From positions 558,001 to 622,000 of the forward strand of contig JBLXHJ010000001.1 of assembly GCA_048259785.1 (NCBI GenBank): a DNA stretch of 64,000 nt, written 5' to 3'. Both the position numbers and the translations under genes were made by a program. This DNA comes from Methylophaga sp048259785 (GTDB lineage: Bacteria > Pseudomonadota > Gammaproteobacteria > Nitrosococcales > Methylophagaceae). Shown piece after piece: positions 50,309 to 59,180 of this stretch (position 1 is the first letter of the stretch; each line of letters opens with the position of its first letter). Below the pieces are notes generated by a model. The model saw nothing but the letters and a program-made list of their open reading frames with translations, was not told where the DNA came from and ran no database searches.

Positions 50309-51123
50309 CTTCTGTAAAACAGCAGGGGGCTGCCTTACTGATCGTGCTGTGGATGATCGCGCTGTTGATGATTTTAGCCGTGAGTTTCAGCCAAACCATG
50401 CGTATCGAAACACAGCAAATAAAGCAGCAACAAGGGGCTTTAACTAGTAAGTATCTGGCGAGCGAAGGCATTTGGCGAGTGATCCAGGCCTTAGTGGATG
50501 AACAGCCTAGTTGGTTAACCAATGGCACTGTTTATCAGTTCGACACGGATAAAGGCAGCTTATTTATTCAGATTCAGGATCAAAATGGTCTGCTTGATGT
50601 GAATTACGCCTCAGCCGGATTAATCACCATGCTATTAAAAACTAAAGGCTGGTCCACACACACGGCTGAACAATATGCCGACCAGATTGTTGATTGGCGT
50701 GATAGTGATAATGAACGGCTTGCTGTCGGTGCTGAACGCTTACATTACAAAGCGGCTGGCCGCGAGGGTTTACCTAAAAATGCAGCATTTAATAGTCTGG
50801 AAGAGCTACGTTTATTGTTGTCGATGGACGAGCAGGATTATCAAAAAATCGCACCGTTAATGACAGTGTATTCTCAACAATCGGGTCTTAACTTATCTGT
50901 ACTGCCAGTGAGTCTCTACAGTGAAAATGAGCGTAAGCGCCTGAGTGATCTCACCAATGAACAATTACCCCGTCTGCCTGCGGGCCGTTGTTTTGTGATT
51001 ACCAGCCGTGCTGAAGTCAGGAAAAAAATGGCCAGTCTGAAAGTTGCTGTATTACTCAACCCTGACCAAAGCAAGGATTATGCGATTTTGTCATGGCAGG
51101 AAATAACGGGAGTGGCGTCCTGA
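50305..51123 (+). CDS. gspK: Minor pseudopilin GspK
   Basis: 272-residue tip pseudopilin. Cleavage motif G-AALLIVLWMIALLMILAVSFSQ lacks the usual Glu5, which is characteristic of GspK. The GspK alpha-domain signatures are DQNGLLDVNYA and DQIVDWRDSDNERLAVGAE. It is somewhat shorter than E. coli or Pseudomonas homologues (about 320). It overlaps gspJ by four bases. Confidence 0.92.
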   Translation: MTSVKQQGAALLIVLWMIALLMILAVSFSQTMRIETQQIKQQQGALTSKYLASEGIWRVIQALVDEQPSWLTNGTVYQFDTDKGSLFIQIQDQNGLLDVNYASAGLITMLLKTKGWSTHTAEQYADQIVDWRDSDNERLAVGAERLHYKAAGREGLPKNAAFNSLEELRLLLSMDEQDYQKIAPLMTVYSQQSGLNLSVLPVSLYSENERKRLSDLTNEQLPRLPAGRCFVITSRAEVRKKMASLKVAVLLNPDQSKDYAILSWQEITGVAS

Positions 51124-52163
51124 TGTCCTGGCAGCAGATTCAACAAGGTCTATCACGTGCTTGTTACTGGTGGTTGTCTCAGCTTAATGCTGGTCTGCCA
51201 AAGCGTTGGCAGTACCAGACCGATATTCGCCGTCAACGGCTATGTATTACTAACAAAAGCCATGGATATCAGTTAACGGTCTGGTCTAAGTCGGGCGAAG
51301 ATATTGAGTGGCAAAGCCATGTCGATGGCGACGATAAGATCGCTTTTCCTAAAAAGTCGAATCCAAACAAAAGCCTGTTATTACTTGATGAGCAGCAGAT
51401 ATTGTCACGCCAACTGTCAGTGCCACGTTCTGCAAAACATAATATTGCCGAGTTGTTGTGGTTCGAAATGGATAAATACACCCCATTTCAGGCAGAGCAG
51501 GTGATATTTGATTGGGTTGAGCTGGATGAACAAGATGAGCATGAGCTGATTTATCTTAGTTTATTTGTGATGCTGCGTGAAGATTTTGAGCTGCATCAGC
51601 AACGTTTAAACATATTGGGTATTGATATCGACAGGGTGTCCGTTGAAGACAGTCTTTATCGGGATAAGCTCAATTTATTACGTTCACAGTCTGAAAAAAA
51701 TTCCTGGTCAGCGTATCTATTGCCAGCCTGTGCTGTAGTCAGCATTTTGTGTGCGCTTTATTTGCCATTGTCATTTTATGAAACAGAGTTAAAGCAGCAG
51801 CAACAAAGCCTGAAAGCCATGCGTGCTGATGCGATGAAAGATGTGCGAAGGCAACAACATGGTGAGTTCACGCTGACTCAATTTCGTGATTTAGAACAAA
51901 AGCAACGACAACAGCAATGGTTAGTTGTGCTGAATACCTTAAGTGATGTGTTACCAAAAGAGGCATGGGTAAGACGCTTTCAGGTCAGAGATAACATCAT
52001 CGAAATCCAGGGCGTATCGCCATCAGCAGCAACACTTCTTTCATTATTGGCACAGACAAAACAATTTACTGATGTGGCATTCAAGGCACCTGTGACTTTC
52101 GATCCACAATTGGGTAAAGAGCGTTTTTCCATCACCATGAAGCGTGTCAGTGATGCGAACTGA
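51123..52163 (+). CDS. gspL: Type II secretion inner-membrane protein GspL (PilM/PilN-like)
   Basis: 346-residue bitopic protein: an actin-like cytoplasmic domain (about 1-190, with ILSRQLSVPRSAKHNIAELLWFEMDKYTPFQAEQVIFDW), one membrane helix at about 198-216 (AYLLPACAVVSILCALYLPL), and a periplasmic ferredoxin-like domain. It recruits GspE to the membrane. ATG 51123 forms a TGATG junction with gspK; the frame extends to 51093 but that would overlap by 31 bases. Confidence 0.85.
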   Translation: MSWQQIQQGLSRACYWWLSQLNAGLPKRWQYQTDIRRQRLCITNKSHGYQLTVWSKSGEDIEWQSHVDGDDKIAFPKKSNPNKSLLLLDEQQILSRQLSVPRSAKHNIAELLWFEMDKYTPFQAEQVIFDWVELDEQDEHELIYLSLFVMLREDFELHQQRLNILGIDIDRVSVEDSLYRDKLNLLRSQSEKNSWSAYLLPACAVVSILCALYLPLSFYETELKQQQQSLKAMRADAMKDVRRQQHGEFTLTQFRDLEQKQRQQQWLVVLNTLSDVLPKEAWVRRFQVRDNIIEIQGVSPSAATLLSLLAQTKQFTDVAFKAPVTFDPQLGKERFSITMKRVSDAN

Positions 52164-52722
52164 ATTCTCACATTTTTATCCATTACTGGCCTGGGCTGGT
52201 TTAATTTTGTTGATCACAATGCTATGGCTGCTGATTATTTATCCGGCTTTATCTTTACGTCAGCATTATGTCAGTGAGCGAGAACAGCTGACCTTTATGC
52301 AGCAAAAATTATCGCGTCAGTTACAACAGCCCGCTGTGTCGTTGAGTGAAGAGGAGTCTGAACAATTAGGTAAGAGCTTTTTATTTCATGGTGATTCGAC
52401 GGCATTGATGGCGGCACAAATGCAATCATTGGTAGCTAAACATCTCGATGAATTAGACCTGACCAAAATAAGTGCCGAGACCACAGTGGTTGAGCAGGAA
52501 AAAGGATTTTCACATATTCAGCTACGCCTGCAGTTTCAGACGGATATGAAGGGCTTGGTAGCATTTTTATCCCGTATTGAATTACAGCAACCGTTATTAC
52601 TCGTCGATGAACTATCGATTGTTGTTAATGATGACAAGGCTAAGTCCTCATCCACTCAACTTGAGGTACACACGCTGATGACCGGCTTTTATCAAGTGAT
52701 GAATGCGGAACATTCATCATGA
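52153..52722 (+). CDS. gspM: Type II secretion inner-membrane protein GspM
   Basis: 189-residue bitopic protein with one N-terminal membrane helix (LLAWAGLILLITMLWLLIIYPAL), a coiled-coil segment and a small periplasmic domain. It stabilises GspL in known systems. Sequence conservation in this family is low, so the call leans on operon position, size and topology. ATG 52153 overlaps gspL by 11 bases; GTG codons at 52144 and 52150 are alternatives. Confidence 0.78.
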   Translation: MRTEFSHFYPLLAWAGLILLITMLWLLIIYPALSLRQHYVSEREQLTFMQQKLSRQLQQPAVSLSEEESEQLGKSFLFHGDSTALMAAQMQSLVAKHLDELDLTKISAETTVVEQEKGFSHIQLRLQFQTDMKGLVAFLSRIELQQPLLLVDELSIVVNDDKAKSSSTQLEVHTLMTGFYQVMNAEHSS

Positions 52723-53297
52723 GTTGGGGGGCTATCAGTTCATGGGCTGTAATCGTTTTATCGCTAGTGAGCATGATAAGCGAATACAGGTTTGCCCATA
52801 CTGTTCCTGTAGCCAGTGATGAGCTGTCTGATGGTCATAAGACACCACCAGAACAGCAGGGAGCAGGCATTGCCTTACCTCAACCTTCTACAACAGCGGC
52901 ATTGTTAAAACAGTCCATTTTCACTGCTGATCGTTTTGCGGAACTATCTCCTCAAACGGTCGCAGAGCCAACTGAGCACACCCTGTTTTTAAATCATTAT
53001 CGTCTTTCAGCGGTGGCGATAACGGATAACACATCCATGGTGTTAATGACCGATGATAAAACTAAAAAGGTGAAACAGTTACAGCTCAATGATGAGCTGG
53101 ATGACTGGACATTGGAAGAAATTACCTCAACTGCGGCCGTGTTTAATAAAGCTGGTCAGCGGCGCCGGGTGATGTTATTCAATGCAAAAACACCGTCCTT
53201 AGCGACAACTGTGTCGGCTACAGAGATGTCATCAGAACAGGACAATCCAACGCTTTTAGTGCCAGGCAGTCATTTGGATGATGATCCGTATCAATAA
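52719..53297 (+). CDS. GspC/GspN-like type II secretion component
   Basis: 192-residue protein with one N-terminal membrane segment (ISSWAVIVLSLVSMISEY), a Pro/Gln-rich linker, and a small periplasmic domain (LNHYRLSAVAITDNTSMVLM ... KQLQLNDELDDWTLEEITSTAAVFNKAGQRRRVMLF). The domain has the strand pattern of the GspC homology region that contacts the secretin. No PDZ or coiled-coil GspC tail is present. Position directly before the secretin gene supports a GspC/XpsN-type linking role; homology is weak. It overlaps gspM by an ATGA junction. Confidence 0.65.
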   Translation: MSWGAISSWAVIVLSLVSMISEYRFAHTVPVASDELSDGHKTPPEQQGAGIALPQPSTTAALLKQSIFTADRFAELSPQTVAEPTEHTLFLNHYRLSAVAITDNTSMVLMTDDKTKKVKQLQLNDELDDWTLEEITSTAAVFNKAGQRRRVMLFNAKTPSLATTVSATEMSSEQDNPTLLVPGSHLDDDPYQ

Positions 53298-53327
53298 TGT
53301 CACATTCATTTCTTATGATTAACGGTT

Positions 53328-55454
53328 ATGAATTCAATAAATGAGTGCTACAAACACATGATCAGGCTAGCAATAATAGTCGCATCGTTAATTGTGCTGG
53401 CTGGGTGTCAGCCTCTTACAGCAACTAAACCACAACCCCAAGCCAAACTTGCCGGACAAAGCGGCAATAATCCAGTGGTTTCGGCGCCCATTAGTCAGCA
53501 TATTACTACGACGGAGGATACAAAACCATTTGAGAAAGTAGTGGTTTATGGTAATAACCCAACACAATCATTGACTAGCCGACAGTTTACTTCCAATGCC
53601 GAACATAACGATATTACGCTTAATTTTGAAGCGGTATCACTGGCTGATTTTGTCCGCGTTGTATTAGGCGAAATTTTGGCAGTGAATTACTCAATGGATA
53701 AAAACTTAAGCGGACAAGTGACTATTCAGACACCCAACCCCATCACAAAAGAAGCCGTATTACCCATGCTGGAAAGTGTATTAGCAATGAATAATGCACG
53801 TTTGATGGTAAATCATGACTTTTACCAGGTGGTGGCATCTGATCAGGCATTATCCCGAACCTCGGGTAGTTCTCAGTCAGGCTACGGGGTGCATGTGATT
53901 CCGCTGCGTTATATCAGCGCGCCTGAGATGGCGAAGATTTTAATGCCTTATGCTGGGAAGGATACGGACATCCAAATTGACCAAAAACGTAATCTGATTT
54001 TATTACGCGGCAGTCAGCAGGATGTGCAGACATTAACACAAACGATTTCTGTGTTTGATGTGGATTGGCTGGCGGGGATGTCTGTCGGTATTTATCCAAT
54101 AAAGAATGCTTCAGTGAACGATATTCAGCGTGAGCTGGAAAATATTCTGCTGACATCAGCAGCTGACAATAGTGAAAAGTCGGCAAATGGTCCGGTGCGC
54201 TTAATGGCGATTAGTCGTCTGAATAGTATTTTAGCGATAAGTGCAAACCGGTCGTCGCTGTTAAATGTGGAACGTTGGGTTGAGCGCCTGGATATGGCTT
54301 CGAATCTGGGTAAGCAACAGCTCTATGTGTATAAAGTCCAGAATGCCAAGGCCCAGCAACTGGCGGATGTATTGGCTCAGGTGTTTGGTGCCCGTCTTCA
54401 ACAGGTAACAGATTCTGCGACAGAAAAACAAACACTGGCTCCAGGTGAAACCCAAATCCATCTGGGCTCGACTCAGACAAGCATAAACAACAATGATGAG
54501 ATCGTGTCTGCATCTCAAACGAATAAAGCCCGTTTTTTAAATGACGAGGTCGACATTATTGCTGATGATGTTCGGAATGCGTTGGTAATTATGGCCACAG
54601 CCAAAGATTACGACATGATTGAACGCACGATCAAACAGCTTGATACGGTGCCAATGCAGGTATTAATTGAAGCCAGCATTATTGAAGTGACCTTATCCGA
54701 TGAGTTGAATTTTGGTGTCGAATGGTTTTTTAAAAATGGCATAGGGAGTAAACAGGGTAACAGTCAATTGGATTTGGGAGATACGGGTATAAATGCCCAG
54801 ACACCTGGGTTTTCGTTCACGGTAGTTGATAGCTTAAGTAATGTGCGGTTTGCATTGAATACACTCGCAGCGCAATCAAAACTCAATGTTTTATCGTCGC
54901 CGTCTCTGATGGTGTTGGATAACCAACCGGCTAAAATCAATGTAGGTGATGAAATTCCTATCCCCACCCGACAATCAGTGAGTAATACTGATGCCACCGC
55001 ACCAACAGTCAATGAAATTGATTTTCGTAAAACGGGTGTGTCGTTAACCGTATTACCACGAGTCAATAATAGTGGTCTTGTCACCATGGAAATACGACAG
55101 GAAGTGAGTAATGCCGTACAAACAACCACATCGACAATTGATGCCCCGACCATCCAGCAACGTGAAATTGAAAGTGTGGTGGCTATCAACTCGGGTGAAA
55201 CCATCGTGCTAGGTGGCTTAATTCAGGACAGCAAAACCAATAATGATAGCGGCATACCGGGACTGCATAAATTACCGGTTGTAGGACACTTATTCGGGCA
55301 AACCTCAGATGCGGTGAGAAGAACGGAACTATTGGTATTAATCACACCAAGAGTGATTCGAGATCGCACATCGGCGCAGGCGGTAACCGAAGAGTTAAGA
55401 AACAAAATGCTGACGATAGAAGAAATCCCGGCGTCCGTGTCAGGGAAAATATAA
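53328..55454 (+). CDS. gspD: Type II secretion outer-membrane secretin GspD (lipoprotein)
   Basis: Forms the outer-membrane channel. The 708-residue product has a lipobox LAGC (Cys27 from this start; Cys17 if ATG 53358 is used, which gives a more usual signal length). Next are an N0 domain (ITLNFEAVSLADFVRVVLGEIL), repeated N1-N3 secretin domains (YPIKNASVNDIQRELENIL, VYKVQNAKAQQLADVLAQVFG), and the conserved C-domain (VPMQVLIEASIIEVTLSDELNFGVEWFF ... VGDEIPIPT ... IVLGGLIQDSKTNNDSGIPGLHKLPVVGHLFG). A self-piloting lipidated secretin is inferred. It ends the secretion operon; phoA follows. Confidence 0.94.
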   Translation: MNSINECYKHMIRLAIIVASLIVLAGCQPLTATKPQPQAKLAGQSGNNPVVSAPISQHITTTEDTKPFEKVVVYGNNPTQSLTSRQFTSNAEHNDITLNFEAVSLADFVRVVLGEILAVNYSMDKNLSGQVTIQTPNPITKEAVLPMLESVLAMNNARLMVNHDFYQVVASDQALSRTSGSSQSGYGVHVIPLRYISAPEMAKILMPYAGKDTDIQIDQKRNLILLRGSQQDVQTLTQTISVFDVDWLAGMSVGIYPIKNASVNDIQRELENILLTSAADNSEKSANGPVRLMAISRLNSILAISANRSSLLNVERWVERLDMASNLGKQQLYVYKVQNAKAQQLADVLAQVFGARLQQVTDSATEKQTLAPGETQIHLGSTQTSINNNDEIVSASQTNKARFLNDEVDIIADDVRNALVIMATAKDYDMIERTIKQLDTVPMQVLIEASIIEVTLSDELNFGVEWFFKNGIGSKQGNSQLDLGDTGINAQTPGFSFTVVDSLSNVRFALNTLAAQSKLNVLSSPSLMVLDNQPAKINVGDEIPIPTRQSVSNTDATAPTVNEIDFRKTGVSLTVLPRVNNSGLVTMEIRQEVSNAVQTTTSTIDAPTIQQREIESVVAINSGETIVLGGLIQDSKTNNDSGIPGLHKLPVVGHLFGQTSDAVRRTELLVLITPRVIRDRTSAQAVTEELRNKMLTIEEIPASVSGKI

Positions 55455-55484
55455 AAAACACCTTAATCGGGCTCCAGGTCAATA

Positions 55485-55500
55485 TGTGACTCAGTTCACA
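55485..55500. promoter_or_regulatory. CRP-type binding site upstream of phoA
   Basis: TGTGACTCAGTTCACA matches TGTGA-N6-TCACA exactly at both half-sites. It lies 97-112 bases before the phoA ATG and 4 bases before the Pho-box repeats. Confidence 0.5.
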
Positions 55501-55504
55501 TAAT

Positions 55505-55536
55505 TGTCATCAATGCTTAACTTGGATGTCATCAAT
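55505..55536 (+). promoter_or_regulatory. Pho box (PhoB site) upstream of phoA
   Basis: Two identical TGTCATCAAT units start at 55505 and 55527, exactly 22 bases apart (two turns of the 11-base PhoB repeat). They contain the TGTCAT core of the PhoB consensus. The intervening unit is degenerate. Location 60-90 bases before the phoA start fits phosphate-starvation control. Confidence 0.65.
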
Positions 55537-55596
55537 AACAATTACGCTGTATCCGTTAGCCAACCAAACACTTTAATTGTCTTATGGGAGAGACAC

Positions 55597-57213
55597 ATGT
55601 CAAACAAGCTACCTTTATTATTGGGTGCAGCAACTTTAGCATTAAGCGTAACAGCTTATGCTAAACAACCTGTTTTAACTGATTATCAAGTTAACAGTGA
55701 CTGGTATACAGACGCTGTTGAAAAAATGGATAACAAACCAGCTTATAAAAATGCACACAAAGCAAAAAATGTGATTTTATTTGTCGGTGACGGTATGGGC
55801 ATTTCTACTATTACAGCTGCCCGTATTTTAGAAGGCCAGTTAAATGGCAAACCAGGTGAAGAAAACCGCCTGACCTTTGAAACCTTTCCATTCACAGGAC
55901 TGGCAAAAACATACAATGTTGATGCTCAAACACCTGACTCTGCTGGTACGATGACGGCCATGATGAGTGGTGTTAAAACAGATGCTGGCATCATCGGTAT
56001 TGGTGAAGATGTTCAACGTGGCGTGTGCTCGACAATGAGCGGACATGAACTGGTAACTGCTCTTGAGCTGGCTGAAATTGCCGGTAAATCAACAGGTATC
56101 GTCACAACAGCACGAATCACTCACGCTACACCTGCAGCGACTTATGCAAAATCAGTGGATCGTGACTGGGAAGACGTTTCAGATATGCCTGCCTCTGTCA
56201 CACGCCGTGGTTTACCTTGTAAAGATATCGCTAAACAATTGGTGGAATTTGAAAGTAATCTGAAAAATCGTTATCCAACAGCAAAACGTATTAACGGTAT
56301 CGAAGTTGCTATGGGTGGCGGTCGTCGTCATTTCTTACCAAAAGATCCTGCATTTAACAGCCCGGATGCCGTCAGTTCTACTGAAGGTGACAGAACGGAT
56401 GGTCGTAATTTAGTTGCAGAATGGCAGACTACTTATCCAACAGGTAAATATGTATACGATAAAGCAGGCTTTGATGCTATCGATCCAGCCAATACCGATA
56501 AAATCTTCGCTTTATTTAATGAATCACATATGCAATATGAAGCTGACCGTGGCAATGATATTGCTGGTGAACCTTCATTATCTGAAATGACAGAAAAAGC
56601 CATTAAAGTCTTGAACAAGAACGATCGTGGTTTCTTCTTAATGGTTGAGTCTGGTCGTATTGACCATGCTCATCATGCGGGTAATGCACATGGTGCTTTA
56701 AATGAAACTATTGAGTTTGCTCATGCGGTTAAAACAGCATTAGAAAACACTAACCCTGAAGAAACATTGATTATCGTGACTGCGGATCACAGCCATGTAT
56801 TCACTATGGCAGGTTATCCAAAACGTGGTAATCCTATTCTGGGTAAAGTGGTCAGCGTTGGTTCAGATGAGCCTGCATTAGCTGCTGATGGTAAGCCATA
56901 TACAACTTTAGGTTATACAAACGGTCTTGGTTTCCGTAACTTGGGCAATGAAACGGATGCTGATGCCAGCTATAACGCAGGTCCGGATGCGGGTCGTAAA
57001 GATTTAACTGCTGTGGATACTGAATTATCTGGATACCATCAAGAAGCATTGATTCCATTAGATTCTGAAACACATGCAGGTGAAGATGTAGCCATTTTTG
57101 CGACAGGTCCTGGTGCAAGTGCGGTAACAGGAGTGAATGAACAAAACTTGATTTATCACATCATGAATCAAGCGGCACGATTGGAAATCAAAGCAGAAAA
57201 AGCGATTAAGTAA
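55597..57213 (+). CDS. phoA: Alkaline phosphatase PhoA family
   Basis: Exported metal-dependent phosphomonoesterase. The 538-residue product has a signal peptide (about 1-22, ending TAYA). Active-site motifs include ILFVGDGMGISTITAARI, the nucleophile serine in TPDSAGTMTAMMSG, ESGRIDHAHHAGN, VTADHSHVFTMAGYPKRGNPI and ETHAGEDVAIFATGP. ATG 55597 is preceded by GGGAGAG; the frame upstream to 55504 runs through the Pho box and is not coding. It directly follows the secretin gene, so it may be a substrate of this type II system, and it ends at its own terminator. Confidence 0.93.
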   Translation: MSNKLPLLLGAATLALSVTAYAKQPVLTDYQVNSDWYTDAVEKMDNKPAYKNAHKAKNVILFVGDGMGISTITAARILEGQLNGKPGEENRLTFETFPFTGLAKTYNVDAQTPDSAGTMTAMMSGVKTDAGIIGIGEDVQRGVCSTMSGHELVTALELAEIAGKSTGIVTTARITHATPAATYAKSVDRDWEDVSDMPASVTRRGLPCKDIAKQLVEFESNLKNRYPTAKRINGIEVAMGGGRRHFLPKDPAFNSPDAVSSTEGDRTDGRNLVAEWQTTYPTGKYVYDKAGFDAIDPANTDKIFALFNESHMQYEADRGNDIAGEPSLSEMTEKAIKVLNKNDRGFFLMVESGRIDHAHHAGNAHGALNETIEFAHAVKTALENTNPEETLIIVTADHSHVFTMAGYPKRGNPILGKVVSVGSDEPALAADGKPYTTLGYTNGLGFRNLGNETDADASYNAGPDAGRKDLTAVDTELSGYHQEALIPLDSETHAGEDVAIFATGPGASAVTGVNEQNLIYHIMNQAARLEIKAEKAIK

Positions 57214-57231
57214 TATCAACACGAAAAAGAG

Positions 57232-57259
57232 AGGGGTGGACGTGAGTCCGCCCCTTTTT
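57232..57259 (+). terminator. Terminator after phoA
   Basis: Stem AGGGGTGGAC (57232-57241), loop GTGA, GTCCGCCCCT (57246-57255; one G-U pair), then five Ts. Confidence 0.88.
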
Positions 57260-57295
57260 CGTTTGGATAAAATCAACACGATGAAGGTTATACAG

Positions 57296-58021
57296 ATGAA
57301 ATATCATTTATTAGCGAGTCTGATGTTAGTCACTTCTCCTTTACTGGTTCAGGCGAGCGAGAGTTGTTCAATCGATCCTGAGTTATTAGGGGCAATGTAC
57401 GAAATGACTGACAGTGACTCTAATAAAACGGCAACGATGATGTTGTGGCGTCAACATGGCCGTGTTAGTAATCAGTTTACCCAGACGGGTGTTACCGATA
57501 TGTGGGAATACACCCATAATGGTCAGTTAAGAATGGTACGTTTTTTTGATAAGGAGCAACATGCTATCGAGTATCAGCCGGGCGAGGTGAAGTACGCTAA
57601 TGCTGATAGTCAATGGCAACAAGTGCATGAGTTGATTACAGACAAGTTGAAAAATAATATGACACTGGTATCAACTTCGGGTGAAGCCTGTGACAAAGTC
57701 GAAACTTATCAGTTAACAGAAGGTGATAGCCATCTCCAACTTGAATGGTTACCTGCTTTATCATTAGTGAAAAGCTGGAAAAATACCGCTGACGGTCACA
57801 TTCAAACATGGCAGTTAACGAAACTGATTAAAGATGAAAGCGCTGTTAATGCCAGTTTTAAAATGCGTGATGACTATCAGACAACGGATTATGCCGATAT
57901 TGGTGATAGTGAATCCGATCCATTTATTGCGAAGATGATTAACCAGGGGTATATCGACCATGGTCCATCCGGTTTTTATAACAGTGAAGGTGAGGATATC
58001 GGTCATCCGCATCATCATTAA
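57296..58021 (+). CDS. Secreted protein of unknown function with His-rich C-terminus
   Basis: The 241-residue product has a signal peptide (MKYHLLASLMLVTSPLLVQA) and no domain I recognise. Two cysteines (ESCSID and GEACDKV) could form a disulfide. The end GHPHHH is a potential metal-binding tail. ATG 57296 has a GAAGG ribosome-binding site 8 bases upstream; ATG 57281 is an alternative, and the longer frame from 57236 starts inside the phoA terminator. Its position after phoA suggests phosphate-related or metal-delivery roles, which is inference. A strong terminator follows. Confidence 0.75.
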   Translation: MKYHLLASLMLVTSPLLVQASESCSIDPELLGAMYEMTDSDSNKTATMMLWRQHGRVSNQFTQTGVTDMWEYTHNGQLRMVRFFDKEQHAIEYQPGEVKYANADSQWQQVHELITDKLKNNMTLVSTSGEACDKVETYQLTEGDSHLQLEWLPALSLVKSWKNTADGHIQTWQLTKLIKDESAVNASFKMRDDYQTTDYADIGDSESDPFIAKMINQGYIDHGPSGFYNSEGEDIGHPHHH

Positions 58022-58040
58022 GTAAATGTGTAACCCAGTT

Positions 58041-58075
58041 AAAACCCTGTTTCAGTCTCTGAAACGGGGTTTTTT
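58041..58075 (+). terminator. Terminator after the His-rich secreted protein
   Basis: AAAACCCTGTTTCAG (58041-58055), loop TCT, CTGAAACGGGGTTTT (58059-58073; one mismatch-type pair), followed by further Ts to 58075. The T-run overlaps the stop codon of the convergent yqaA-like gene. Confidence 0.88.
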
Positions 58076-58514
58076 AATTTAGCGACAGTGCTACCTGGCT
58101 GATGACAATATAGCGAATCAACTTACCTGCTGTGACTAACACGACAAACCAGCCTAGATGTATTTTTATGAGACCTGCCATAACAGTTAATGGATCACCA
58201 ATGATGGGCAACCAGGCAAAACACAGGGAAATAAGACCATATTTCTTAAACCGGTTTTCCGCTTTTCTAATATCGCTTTCTGATATCCGTAACCATTTTT
58301 TTATGACTGCAGAACTGGCCCAATAACCTAAAGCATAATTCAGCATTGAGCCAAGCACATTTGCCACGGTGGCTGTGGTGATGAGCAAACTCGGTGATAG
58401 TCCTTTGATTAATAGTGTGCTCAGAACGAATTCAGAGCTAAGTGGCAGTAGTGTTGCAGATAAAAAGGCTGAGATAAAAAGACCGGCATAACCCAAGCTA
58501 ACAAAATAATCCAT
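58074..58514 (-). CDS. YqaA/DedA-like membrane protein
   Basis: 146-residue inner-membrane protein of the SNARE-associated/VTT (DedA) superfamily, YqaA branch. It begins YFVSLGYAGLFISAFLSATLLPLSSEFVLSTLL with four to five membrane segments, and includes the GSMLNYALGYW motif and the PIIGDPLTVMAGLIKIHLGWFV segment. Relatives of this superfamily are implicated in lipid-carrier or membrane homeostasis; this subfamily is not well characterised. Transcribed alone, converging on the His-rich protein gene. Confidence 0.88.
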   Translation of the reverse strand: MDYFVSLGYAGLFISAFLSATLLPLSSEFVLSTLLIKGLSPSLLITTATVANVLGSMLNYALGYWASSAVIKKWLRISESDIRKAENRFKKYGLISLCFAWLPIIGDPLTVMAGLIKIHLGWFVVLVTAGKLIRYIVISQVALSLN

Positions 58515-58588
58515 TCAGGTAGTTACTCGATGGCGTGATGGTGGAGAAGTCAAACCGATACTCTCCCAGGAAATATTGAATCATACAT

Positions 58589-58612
58589 AAAAAAAGGGAG
58601 CCGAAGCTCCCT
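58589..58612 (-). terminator. Terminator after VPxP gene B
   Basis: GGGAGC (58596-58601), loop CGAA, GCTCCC (58606-58611). On the minus strand it is followed by seven Ts (58589-58595 as As). Confidence 0.88.
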
Positions 58613-58642
58613 AATATTGAACGACGATTGTCTAAAGATAGG

Positions 58643-59143
58643 TTATGCTGCAATCGCTTTTTTACGAAAGCCTAAGAAACCTAATAAAACTGGTGCGAAT
58701 AAGAAAAGTGCTGCAGGAACAGGTACTGCTGAAACTGATAGGCTGTAATTTAAAGCTTTACCTGTTGCGTCATAGATATCCAACACATATGTCAGACCTG
58801 CAGTTAATATCGCTGTGAAACTGAAATCACCAGTAATGTTGAAATTTTGAATAGCACCACCTAAAACACCAAATGCAATAGTTGCATTATCAAGATTAGA
58901 CTCTGGATTAAATGACCATTCAATAACTACTGGTGTTGCGTCATTAGTAAATAAACTGAACGAAGATTCCCATGCGCCATTACCTGTAGTCCCACTTGCT
59001 AATACAGTACTGCCACTAGCAAGATCAATTTCCTGACTAGCATTGTTGGTGAAAGCTGAGTCACCTTTTGTTAAGTTAAGTGTTGCTGCATTCGCGGCAA
59101 CAGAGAAAAATAGTGCTATGACAAATAGCATCGCTTTTTTCAT
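58643..59143 (-). CDS. Secreted protein with VPxP-type C-terminal sorting signal (PEP-CTERM-like), B
   Basis: 166-residue product starting at ATG 59143 with an AAGGGAAT ribosome-binding site. The frame upstream to 59200 runs into the riboswitch-like leader. It has a signal peptide (MKKAMLFVIALFFSVAANA), a beta-rich Gly/Thr/Asn-rich body, and the C-terminal tail VPVPAALFLFAPVLLGFLGF followed by RKK. The tail is almost the same as in the gene at 38979, while the bodies are unrelated. Probably surface-attached through an exosortase-type system that is not in this window. Own terminator follows. Confidence 0.82.
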   Translation of the reverse strand: MKKAMLFVIALFFSVAANAATLNLTKGDSAFTNNASQEIDLASGSTVLASGTTGNGAWESSFSLFTNDATPVVIEWSFNPESNLDNATIAFGVLGGAIQNFNITGDFSFTAILTAGLTYVLDIYDATGKALNYSLSVSAVPVPAALFLFAPVLLGFLGFRKKAIAA

Positions 59144-59180
59144 AAAAATTCCCTTATGTTTAGAGTGAAAAAACAAGCAA

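Noticed and set aside
55504..55596. 31-codon extension of PhoA
   Set aside because: It covers the Pho-box repeats. The signal peptide begins at Met 55597 behind a GGGAGAG ribosome-binding site.
57236..57295. Upstream extension of the His-tailed protein
   Set aside because: Its GTG lies inside the phoA terminator hairpin, and the signal peptide begins at 57296.
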